From the NCBI GenBank assembly GCA_032251045.1, contig JAVVEW010000004.1, forward strand, positions 1 through 64,000: 64,000 nucleotides of DNA. Direction: 5' to 3'. Source of the DNA: JAVVEW01 sp032251045 (GTDB lineage: Bacteria > Pseudomonadota > Gammaproteobacteria > Methylococcales > Methylomonadaceae). This document shows positions 8,468 to 15,666 of the stretch, piece after piece. The notes under the pieces were generated by a model. It saw nothing but the letters and a program-made list of their open reading frames with translations. It did not search any database and was not told where the DNA came from. Position numbers and translations under genes: made by a program. Numbering within the stretch: the first letter of the stretch is position 1; the number at the start of each line of letters is the position of its first letter.

Positions 8468-11400
8468 TCAGCCTTGAAACAGTAGATCCAGCTCATCCAG
8501 CCAGGTGGTGTCGGGGCGCAGGTATAACAGTCCGTGCTGGGGCGGGTGGTTAATGCCGCGCAGAAACCAGTACCAGCCGCCGCCAAAATGGCACTCGAAT
8601 TGGTAATGCTCGCCCAAGCGGGCGCGCAGGTGACGGTGCAGGGCCAGACAATACAGCGCGAATTGCAGGTCATAGCGTTTGTCCAGCATGGCTTGTTGCA
8701 GGGCGTTCAGGTGATAGTGCCGGTCTTGATTGCCCAGGCTGTTGAATTTGTAATCAATCAGGAAATAACGCCCTTCATGCTCTAACACCAGGTCGATAAA
8801 ACCTTTGATAAAGCCGCGGATGTGTCGGGGATATAGTGGTGGGCGCGGTTGCTTCGGGAACAGGGCCTGGTGGAGCAGGGCATCGAGTTCGCGGGTGTTG
8901 ACCGCACTGGCCTGGAACAGAAATTCCAGCTCGCTTTGTTGTTGCGTGGCGGTGAGCTGGCAAAGGTTCAGGCTGGCACCGTTTGGTTTTGTTGTCAGTA
9001 GCGGTAGCTGTAACCAGGCGCTGAGCGCGTCATGCACAATGTCTTGATGCTCACGCCATGCGCTGTCGAGTTGCTCGGGCAGCCAGTCATCCAGTGTGTG
9101 CAATGCCTTGGCAAAGCCTAGTTTGGCGCTGTATTCCAAAAGGCCGTGTATCAAGGTGCCGGCACGGGGGCCTCGGGGCAGGCGATGCAAGCCACTGGTG
9201 GCATGGCTGATCGGCGTGCTGTCCGCGTCGGCTTCATCACTATGCAAGGCTTCGCGGGGCGATTCCGGGGCGTCGGTTTGGGTATTGACCGGCAGGCTGC
9301 TGTAGCTGGCAATCCAGCCGCGACTGAGAATGAGCGTGTGCGCGGTGCGTACTTGATCGGGCTGGGGTGCAGTCTCTCCGCTGGCCTGATAGCGGTCTGA
9401 ATTCGCCTCGGGTAATGGCGTGACGGCAAGGGCAGGGCAACCTTGTTGCAAGTTTGTTAGGGCTTTAGCCAGTTGCGCGGCGGGTGTGTTCGGCTGCCAG
9501 TCCAGTAGTGCGCCAATGGCCGACCTTTCCAGCAAGCACTGTTTGCCGCCGCCTTTTTTAATCGGCGCAATGCCCAGCCAGCAGGCGTGTTTGGCGCGGG
9601 TGAGGGCGACATACAAGAGGCGGATGTCTTCTTTAAGCCGTTCCAGATCTTGCCGCTGGCGGCTGGTTTCGGTTTTGTCGAGGTCGATGCACGGTTGTTG
9701 CCGGTCGTCGTGAAAGCGGTAAAAGTCGTTATGCTGGCTGCTGACTTCCTGATAGGCGCAGGCAAACGGTATGAACACCAGCGGATATTCCAGCCCTTTG
9801 GATTTATGAATGGTGATGATTTTCAACAAATTGGCATCGCTTTCCAGGCGCAGAATGCTGTCATTATCGCTTAAGGCGCGGGTTCTGGCATCGCTGAAAA
9901 AATGCAGCAGCGCCTGCTCGCCATCCAGGTGTTGACTGGCCTGTTGTAGTAATTCACTGATATGCAGCAGGTTGGTCAAACGCCGCTCACCCAGGTGCCG
10001 GGCATTGAGTTGATAATCATGCAGCCAGTGCCGAATGGCCGGCAGCAGGCCTTGCTGTTGCCAGCGTTGCCGGTAGCGGTGAAAACGTTCCAGGTGCACT
10101 TCCAGCGCCACTTCATCTTGAATCAGCGCTTTTAACGTCGCTTCATCGAAAGCAAACAATCGGGTGCTTAACGCGGCGCGCACGTTGCGTTCATCGCCCG
10201 GTTCGGCCATGGCGCACAGTACAAAGCTTAAATCTTGCGCTTCGTCGCTGGCAAACACTGAAGTTTTTTCTGACAGGTATACACTGCTCAAGCCGCGCCG
10301 CGCCAGCGCCTCGCGCATCAGCAAAGCTTCTTTGCCGGTGCGTACTAGAATGGCAATATCTTTAGGTTGTACCGGTATCAACCGGTCGTGATGCTGAAAA
10401 CCGGTGCCGCCTTGTGCGGCGGCATTGAGCAGACGCACGATTTCCGAGGCAGTCACTTCCGCCAGATGGCTGCGGTACTTGCCCGATGCCACCGGCAGGT
10501 CAAGCGCCCAATGCCACAGCGTCAGGGCCGGCGCCGGGGCGTGATGTACGGTCCAGGTTTCCTTCAGGCCATGTGCGTTGACTTTGTTGAAGGGCAGTGG
10601 GTTGTCATCATCGCTGCGAAAGCGGAACGCGCCTTGTGGCTGTTGTTCAGCATAAGCAAATATGTGGTTAGTGGCCTCCACCAGGGCGCTGGCCGAGCGG
10701 TAGTTGGTAGCCAGCGTGTAATGTTGGCCGCAAGTGGCGTGCCGTGCTTTGAGATAGGTATAAATATCAGCACCGCGAAAGCCATAAATGGCCTGCTTCG
10801 GGTCGCCGATCATCAGCCAGCCCAGTTCGGGCCGGTCTTGATAAATGCGTGTGAAAATCCGATATTGCACCGGGTCCGTGTCTTGAAATTCATCGATCAT
10901 GGCGACGGGTAGTTGGCGGCGGATTTGCCCAGCCAGGGTTTCGCCACGATCACCGTCCAAGGCCTTTGCCAGTCGCGATAATAAATCATCAAAGGTCATC
11001 AGCCCCTGACGCTGTTTTTCCTGATGGTATTGCTTATGTACCCAGCCCAGCGCATGTAGCAGCAGCGGCTGTTCTAACGCCACCGGCTGGGCGAGATGTG
11101 CGCTTAAAACGTCTAAGGCGTGCAAGGCGGCAAAATCCAGTTGCGGCTGTTTGTCCTGATGTTTTTTGACCAGGCTTTGGGTCAGCTTCTGATGGCTGAA
11201 TTTTGTCGCCAGTTTGCTATCAAGCGGCGCCAGCCCTGCCGCCCACCGGTTAAGCTCGGCCAGCCATTCAGCAAATTGGTCTTTTTTATAGCGGCTGCCA
11301 TTCAGCCATCCCTCCTGACTGGCCCGGGTCAGGCCCGGGTTAAGCTCAGCTTGGCTGTCGTGCCAGTGTTGGCGGGCGTGTGCTTCGGCGCAGGCTCGGG

Positions 11401-12076
11401 TTTGTTGCCACAGGCTCCAGTCATCCAGGCAATGTTGTAAATCAATCGCCGCGCCGCTCAGCAGCGCCGCTTCACCCAGCAAGGGCCGTAGCCGCGCTGC
11501 CAATGCGTCCGGAGCGCCTAACGCCTCGGCCACTGCCTGGCTGTGTTGCGCGGACAGCGGGTAAAAAAATGTGCGCCAATAATCCCTGACCACATCCAGA
11601 AATAACGCGCTGTCATCCGGTTCCAGTTGCTGCTCAAAATCCATGCCGCTATCAAACGCATGTTGCTGCAATATACGCTGACAAAAGCCGTGAATGGTGT
11701 AAATCGCCGCCTCATCCATCCAGTCGGCGGCCAGTTTCAATTGCGCGGCACAGCCTGGCCAATGGCTTTCTGGCCAGCGCGACCTAAGCCCGGTCAGAAA
11801 CGGGTCGGCATTGTCTTCATGTTCTTGAAAAAACGCTGCCGCCTGACTGAGCCGTTCGCGAATCCGGTCGCGCAGCTCCGAGGTGGCCGCGTCCGTGAAC
11901 GTAACCACCAGAATATCCGGCGGCATCCGGCTGACCTGTGTGTCCTGTTCCGGTTCGCCTAAAATCAGACGCACATACAATGCGGCCAAGGTGAAGGTTT
12001 TGCCAGTACCGGCGCTGGCCTCGATCAAGCGTGCGTCAGTCAGTGGGAAGGTTTGTAAATCAAGCGATTGGGTCAT
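8468..12076 (-). CDS. recB: Exodeoxyribonuclease V subunit beta (RecB)
   Basis: 1202 aa, close to the usual 1180-1240. The SF1 helicase motifs are visible: motif I ASAGTGKTF near residue 20, motif II MIDEFQDTDPVQY, and motif III/IV GDPKQAIYGFRGADI. The C-terminal nuclease domain has the D-Y-K motif (FLIDYKFNSLG) and the RYDLQFALYCLALHR segment. RecB provides the 3'-5' helicase and the only nuclease of RecBCD. Neither recC upstream nor recD downstream is present: cas1 lies directly downstream and a 660-nt gap upstream. Either the other subunits lie elsewhere or the locus has been split by acquisition of the CRISPR-Cas block. Confidence 0.95.
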   Translation of the reverse strand: MTQSLDLQTFPLTDARLIEASAGTGKTFTLAALYVRLILGEPEQDTQVSRMPPDILVVTFTDAATSELRDRIRERLSQAAAFFQEHEDNADPFLTGLRSRWPESHWPGCAAQLKLAADWMDEAAIYTIHGFCQRILQQHAFDSGMDFEQQLEPDDSALFLDVVRDYWRTFFYPLSAQHSQAVAEALGAPDALAARLRPLLGEAALLSGAAIDLQHCLDDWSLWQQTRACAEAHARQHWHDSQAELNPGLTRASQEGWLNGSRYKKDQFAEWLAELNRWAAGLAPLDSKLATKFSHQKLTQSLVKKHQDKQPQLDFAALHALDVLSAHLAQPVALEQPLLLHALGWVHKQYHQEKQRQGLMTFDDLLSRLAKALDGDRGETLAGQIRRQLPVAMIDEFQDTDPVQYRIFTRIYQDRPELGWLMIGDPKQAIYGFRGADIYTYLKARHATCGQHYTLATNYRSASALVEATNHIFAYAEQQPQGAFRFRSDDDNPLPFNKVNAHGLKETWTVHHAPAPALTLWHWALDLPVASGKYRSHLAEVTASEIVRLLNAAAQGGTGFQHHDRLIPVQPKDIAILVRTGKEALLMREALARRGLSSVYLSEKTSVFASDEAQDLSFVLCAMAEPGDERNVRAALSTRLFAFDEATLKALIQDEVALEVHLERFHRYRQRWQQQGLLPAIRHWLHDYQLNARHLGERRLTNLLHISELLQQASQHLDGEQALLHFFSDARTRALSDNDSILRLESDANLLKIITIHKSKGLEYPLVFIPFACAYQEVSSQHNDFYRFHDDRQQPCIDLDKTETSRQRQDLERLKEDIRLLYVALTRAKHACWLGIAPIKKGGGKQCLLERSAIGALLDWQPNTPAAQLAKALTNLQQGCPALAVTPLPEANSDRYQASGETAPQPDQVRTAHTLILSRGWIASYSSLPVNTQTDAPESPREALHSDEADADSTPISHATSGLHRLPRGPRAGTLIHGLLEYSAKLGFAKALHTLDDWLPEQLDSAWREHQDIVHDALSAWLQLPLLTTKPNGASLNLCQLTATQQQSELEFLFQASAVNTRELDALLHQALFPKQPRPPLYPRHIRGFIKGFIDLVLEHEGRYFLIDYKFNSLGNQDRHYHLNALQQAMLDKRYDLQFALYCLALHRHLRARLGEHYQFECHFGGGWYWFLRGINHPPQHGLLYLRPDTTWLDELDLLFQG

Positions 12077-12739
12077 GGTTATGGCGTTTGGCTGGAGTAT
12101 CTGGGAGGCGCGTGGGTGATAGGCGCGAACTTAAGCATACCCGTTTACTTATTTCTATGTTCCTGCATGGGAATGCAGGTTGGCGTGTCTATGGTAACTG
12201 TTCATAGCCTGAAAAATCCTCCGCAGCTCTCATTCATGCAGACAAAACGACATGCCCGAAAACCTAAAAATAAAAAAACTACGTTATTTAACTTAAAAAA
12301 CAGGATCAATTTGGTCGAAAAAAGTGAAGAGAAATAATAACTCTTGTAAATTCAATGGCTTGTTAATGAAAAATAATAAATAACTGCGTTATATAACGTA
12401 TTTTGGCAGCTGGAATGTTTTTAATAAACTGCCTAGGTAATTGAAAACTATTATTATTTTTATTGGGTGTCTCAACATGACAACGGCATGGTTTTATCTG
12501 AAAATCGCCTGTCGCCTCCCGTATTTGTTTTTATACATAGCAAAAACAATGAGTTACAAAAACAAGCCAATGTGGCACGCTACCTGCTTAAGATTTCATG
12601 GAGTCTTGAATGTCCGATTTTTTGCATGAATCCACACCCTAAAAGCGGTGTCGTCTCTCAGGGGTGCGCTACTCATTGCCATAATCGGTGTAACAACAAG
12701 ATTGCAATAACAAACACACCTGATATTAGGAGAGCATCG
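12077..12739. other. Divergent intergenic region with a perfect palindrome
   Basis: About 660 AT-rich nt between recB (minus) and the YcnI-like gene (plus). It contains a perfect 12-bp palindrome, CGTTATATAACG, at 12387-12398, a related partial site (ACGTTATTTAAC) beginning at 12281, and a short hairpin CCTGCAT/ATGCAGG around 12163-12180. Short frames here lack ribosome-binding sites and resemble nothing known. It probably carries promoters in both directions; no riboswitch was recognised. Confidence 0.4.
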
Positions 12740-13513
12740 ATGAAAAAAACCTTAACCTTAACCCTCATGGGCGCCGCTTTAGGCTTGGCAAGCACCGCCT
12801 TCGCGCATACCCGTCTGGAATTTCCAGTCATTCAGGAAGGAACCCGCAGCGATAACAATATCGTAGTTACGCACGGCTGTACTGATTTGCCGGTCATTGG
12901 CACCGTTAACGTATTCCCGGACGTTGCCTTGGCGCGGGTACAGACGTCAACTGACAATTTTGTTGATAACATAGTCGATGATGCCCGGCTTGCAACGGAT
13001 TTCATGTCCGGCGGCTCGATCACCGGTTTGGTCAGTCGTGAAGTTTTCAGTCTGTCTGAACTGATCAAAGACCCTCAAGGTAACGCAGTCGGCTTCTGGA
13101 ATGGCGCGGGCACTATTCCCGCTTCCGGCTGGGCCGCCAAATCACCGGTCAGAATCGGCGCTATCAACATTGAACCGACCTCTTGCGCAACCAAAGTCGT
13201 GGTGGTTCCGGCTATCGCCAATATCTGTCAGCTAGGCTCCTTGGCCGATGTCACCGGGCCTACCGGCAGGTTCGAGGAATCCAATCTGTTTGTAGACTTG
13301 TGGACCGCGCCCGATGCCGGCTCGCCGTTCGACGGCCCGGCCTGGAACTTCCCGGCCACGTTAACGGTAGAGCGTGACCTGGAAAACAACCCATTGCCGG
13401 CCAGCTGCGGCGAAGGTTTCGCGGTTCGGGTGTTCCCATCGGCTGAACAGCTTGATCGTGATTTCAAAGCTGTTTACCAAGGCCGTGAATTCTGGCCGAA
13501 TTCCGGAATCTGA
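12740..13513 (+). CDS. Secreted YcnI/DUF1775-like protein, mature N-terminal His
   Basis: 257 aa. A Sec signal peptide (residues 1-22, ending AFA) would leave His23 as the first mature residue (HTRLEFP). A downstream THGC segment near residue 45 resembles the HGC signature of YcnI-like (DUF1775) domains, whose Bacillus member binds copper through its N-terminal His. The longer frame to 12467 was rejected because the AGGAG site at 12728-12732 and the signal peptide fix the start at 12740. A copper-related periplasmic role is an inference. No membrane anchor is visible at the C-terminus, which many YcnI proteins have. Confidence 0.62.
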   Translation: MKKTLTLTLMGAALGLASTAFAHTRLEFPVIQEGTRSDNNIVVTHGCTDLPVIGTVNVFPDVALARVQTSTDNFVDNIVDDARLATDFMSGGSITGLVSREVFSLSELIKDPQGNAVGFWNGAGTIPASGWAAKSPVRIGAINIEPTSCATKVVVVPAIANICQLGSLADVTGPTGRFEESNLFVDLWTAPDAGSPFDGPAWNFPATLTVERDLENNPLPASCGEGFAVRVFPSAEQLDRDFKAVYQGREFWPNSGI

Positions 13514-13531
13514 TAAAACAGTACCCCGCCT

Positions 13532-13606
13532 ATGGGGCGGTGATTGAGTCGCCGCCCTGACGGGGCGGCTTTGCCTGCCGAAATGTTCTTTTACGGACAT
13601 TTCGGC
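13532..13606 (+). terminator. Tandem hairpins after the YcnI-like gene
   Basis: A GCCGCCC/GGGCGGC stem (13551-13557 with 13563-13569) is followed by TTT. A second perfect 10-bp stem, GCCGAAATGT/ACATTTCGGC, lies at 13577-13586 with 13597-13606. The first looks like a weak intrinsic terminator; the second could stabilise a transcript end or reduce read-through to the next gene. The uridine tract is short, so termination may be partial. Confidence 0.45.
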
Positions 13607-13674
13607 GTTGGTGTTTGTAAGATGACTTGTTCTGGTATTTACATGCCAAATGTAAAACAGATCAAGCAAGCAGT

Positions 13675-13712
13675 ATTGTTGGGCACGCTTACGCTTTGCC
13701 CAACCTACCAAC
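13675..13712 (+). repeat. TTGGGCA-type stem-loop repeat, copy 1
   Basis: The arms TTGGGCA and TGCCCAA flank a short loop, followed by CCTACCAACT. The same sequence recurs almost unchanged at 14781-14821 and with divergence at 15281-15317, so it is a dispersed palindromic (REP-like) element and not a gene-specific structure. This copy sits just upstream of the ribosome-binding site of the next gene. Confidence 0.7.
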
Positions 13713-13735
13713 TAAACAACCTGGAGGGTACAACT

Positions 13736-14206
13736 ATGAACAAGACTTTTCGTCAAACTGTCCTGGCACTGGCGGGCTTGGGCTGTCTGGCCGCGCCGGT
13801 TTGGGTATCGGCTCATGCCGGCGGCGCGGTGATGGATATTGAGGGTAACAGCGCCGGGTTCAGCACCTTGGCCCAGGTGACCTGTTTTGATGACGGCAAT
13901 GGTGTGCCGGATCACCTGATCGCTCAGATCGAGGATAAATTTCCGCCGGTTCCGGGACTATTGACCACCCTGGTTATTCTGAAAGGCAGCCAGATGATCA
14001 CCACCAGCGACCCTTTTTCCGGCGATGGCGAACCCGGGCCGTATATACGTCTGCATGGCGGCCCCGGTCTTTATACCTTGATGGCCAACAAAACCGCCGC
14101 CGGCGCGCGTGATTTTGAAGTGGAATGGCATTGTAATACGGCCGACAATGTTCATTCCGGCACCGATGTCCGGGTGTTGCAGTTTGGTTTACCGGTCAGA
14201 CCATGA
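13736..14206 (+). CDS. Small exported protein, mature N-terminal His
   Basis: 156 aa with a Sec signal peptide (residues 1-26, ending VSA), leaving HAGGAVMDIEG as the predicted mature start. There are two cysteines in the mature part (VTCFDDG and EWHCNT), possibly a disulfide, and several further histidines. No family was recognised with confidence. An ATG follows GGAGG. Its stop overlaps the ATG of the TlpA-like gene (ATGA), so the two are co-translated; a thioredoxin partner fits a disulfide-bearing periplasmic protein. Like the gene before it, it is predicted to expose an N-terminal histidine, a common copper ligand. The function is unknown. Confidence 0.6.
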   Translation: MNKTFRQTVLALAGLGCLAAPVWVSAHAGGAVMDIEGNSAGFSTLAQVTCFDDGNGVPDHLIAQIEDKFPPVPGLLTTLVILKGSQMITTSDPFSGDGEPGPYIRLHGGPGLYTLMANKTAAGARDFEVEWHCNTADNVHSGTDVRVLQFGLPVRP

Positions 14207-14718
14207 GCGTGGGCAAACCGGCGTGGCGGCTGATCGTGGCTTTATCGCTGGGCATGGCGTCGGCATCGGCCCTGGCAGAAGCGCAAGCCGCGCCGGACTG
14301 CAAGCTCAGGTCACTGTCCGGCGATCAGGCATTGTCACTTAACAGTTTGCAAGGCCAGGTGGTGTATGTCGATTTCTGGGCATCCTGGTGTCCGCCGTGT
14401 TTGAAGTCGTTTCCGTTCATGAATGACTTGCAGCAACGTTACCGGGATCAAGGGCTGACCGTGGTCGCGGTCAATCTGGATGAAAACCTAAGCGATGCCC
14501 AGGCGTTTGTCGAAAAACAACCGGCGGCATTTCCGGTTTGGGTGGATCAGGATCAATCCTGCGCCCAGGCGTTCAAGGTCAAGGCCATGCCCAGCACTTA
14601 TCTGATCGATGCCAGCGGCGTGATTCGCCACGTTCATGCCGGCTTTCGGCTGGATGAGGCAGAAACCTTGCAGGCGCAGGTCGAGCTGTTGTTAACCGGC
14701 AGCGTCGATGCCCGGTAA
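14203..14718 (+). CDS. TlpA-family periplasmic thioredoxin-like protein
   Basis: 171 aa: a signal peptide ending near residue 26 (LAEAQA), then a thioredoxin fold with the catalytic WCPPC motif (DFWASWCPPCLKSFPFM) and the cis-proline segment AMPSTYLID. The TlpA/ResA family reduces disulfides of exported apo-proteins or metal chaperones. The start overlaps the previous stop by 4 nt. Two further cysteines (DCKL, QSCAQ) lie outside the active site. The substrate is presumably one of the Cys-containing secreted neighbours. Confidence 0.85.
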   Translation: MSVGKPAWRLIVALSLGMASASALAEAQAAPDCKLRSLSGDQALSLNSLQGQVVYVDFWASWCPPCLKSFPFMNDLQQRYRDQGLTVVAVNLDENLSDAQAFVEKQPAAFPVWVDQDQSCAQAFKVKAMPSTYLIDASGVIRHVHAGFRLDEAETLQAQVELLLTGSVDAR

Positions 14719-14780
14719 GCATGAATGTAGCAAGTATAAGGTTTGGCAAAGGCGCGATAGCGACGTGCAGGGCGCAAGCG

Positions 14781-14911
14781 GTATTGTTGGGCACGCTCAC
14801 GCTTTGCCCAACCTACCAACTGTGTGGGATGGGTTGCGTGGGATGGGCTGAACGAAGTGAAGCCGATCAACGGTGAGAGATGGGCTTCGCGCTGCTCAGC
14901 CCATCCTACGA
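14781..14911 (+). repeat. Composite palindromic repeat block, copy A
   Basis: A TTGGGCA stem-loop (14781-14821) is followed by a long cruciform: GGATGGGCTGA at 14841-14851 pairs with TCAGCCCATCC at 14896-14906, with a nested GAAGCC/GGGCTTC pair inside. The same two-part arrangement recurs at 15281-15412. A further GTGCGGT/ACCGCAC pair lies just downstream, near 14956-14987. These elements fill most of the gap between the TlpA-like and DUF4266 genes (14719-15024), which holds no gene. Confidence 0.75.
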
Positions 14912-15024
14912 AACTGTTATTGAGCGGTAGCGGTCATGCGGGCGAAACGCGACCGGTGCGGTTCGTACTTCACCGCACCCTACGGCTTTACTGTAATGAG
15001 CCAACCCGAAAGGCAGCGTGAGTC

Positions 15025-15258
15025 ATGTATTTTAGATTAAAGCCTGAAAGCTTATGGCCGGTGCTGGCGCTGTGCGCGGTGGTAACCAGCGGCTGCGCCG
15101 AAGTCGCGCCCTGGGAGCGTGGCCGACTGGCCAAACCGCAGATGGCGCCAACTCCGCATCCGGTGCAAAAAACTATCCGCAGTCATAACTATTCCAGCCG
15201 CGAAGCCGGCGCGCCCGATCCTTCCGGCTCGGGCGGCGGCGGTTGCGGCTGTTATTGA
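15025..15258 (+). CDS. DUF4266-type small lipoprotein
   Basis: 77 aa. A lipoprotein signal ends at TSGC (Cys about residue 24), followed by the family motif VAPWERGRLAKPQM and a C-terminal Gly/Cys tail (GSGGGGCGCY). These short lipoproteins are commonly encoded just before DUF3570 outer-membrane proteins, as here, and probably act with them in export or metal handling, but no biochemical role is established. The cysteine-rich end could bind metal or form disulfides reduced by the neighbouring thioredoxin. Confidence 0.8.
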   Translation: MYFRLKPESLWPVLALCAVVTSGCAEVAPWERGRLAKPQMAPTPHPVQKTIRSHNYSSREAGAPDPSGSGGGGCGCY

Positions 15259-15280
15259 TCAAATGATCGTAACACATAAG

Positions 15281-15412
15281 GTTGGGCACGCTTGTTGCTT
15301 TGCCCAACTTGCCAACTGCGTAGGATGGGCTGCGTAGGATGGGCTGAACAAAGTGAAGCCCATCACCAGTGAGAGAGATGGGCTTCGCGCTGCTCAGCCC
15401 ATCCTACAAAAC
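15281..15412 (+). repeat. Composite palindromic repeat block, copy B
   Basis: Second copy of the block at 14781-14911: a TTGGGCA/TGCCCAA stem (15281-15317), then GGATGGGCTGA at 15338-15348 pairing with TCAGCCCATCC at 15394-15404, with a nested GAAGCCCATC/GATGGGCTTC pair. It differs from copy A at scattered positions, several of them in the loops, which suggests that the structure is kept. Confidence 0.75.
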
Positions 15413-15514
15413 GGCTCAGCCTATTCGACGTTCAGCCCGTAAGCTGAGTTGAACAACGTGTAATCCAGCATTTTGCCAACGACGTAAGCCTGAATGCTGC
15501 TTAACAAAGCTCCG

Positions 15515-15591
15515 TAGGGTGGATAAGCTTCAGCGCATCCACCCAAAGTCGGCAGCTGTGGTGGATGCGCCTTTCAGGCTTATCCACCCTA
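15515..15591 (+). repeat. TAGGGTGGATAAGC cruciform repeat
   Basis: TAGGGTGGATAAGC (15515-15528) is perfectly complementary to GCTTATCCACCCTA (15578-15591), with an inner GCGCATCCACC/GGTGGATGCGC pair. It is a different sequence family from the other repeats but has the same nested architecture. It may be a small non-autonomous mobile element. The 408-nt gap 15259-15666 holds this element and copy B and no gene. Confidence 0.75.
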
Positions 15592-15666
15592 CGAACTGCG
15601 AACCGGCAACACGGGCCTTCAGATACGATAACAACATAAAATACAGCCACAAATCGATTACTCACC

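Noticed and set aside
12467..12739. N-terminal extension of the YcnI-like gene
   Set aside because: The extension would bury the signal peptide and has no family similarity; the AGGAG site fixes the start at 12740.
12600..12739. Possible riboswitch upstream of the YcnI-like gene
   Set aside because: There is an ACACC/GGTGT hairpin, but no recognisable aptamer class.
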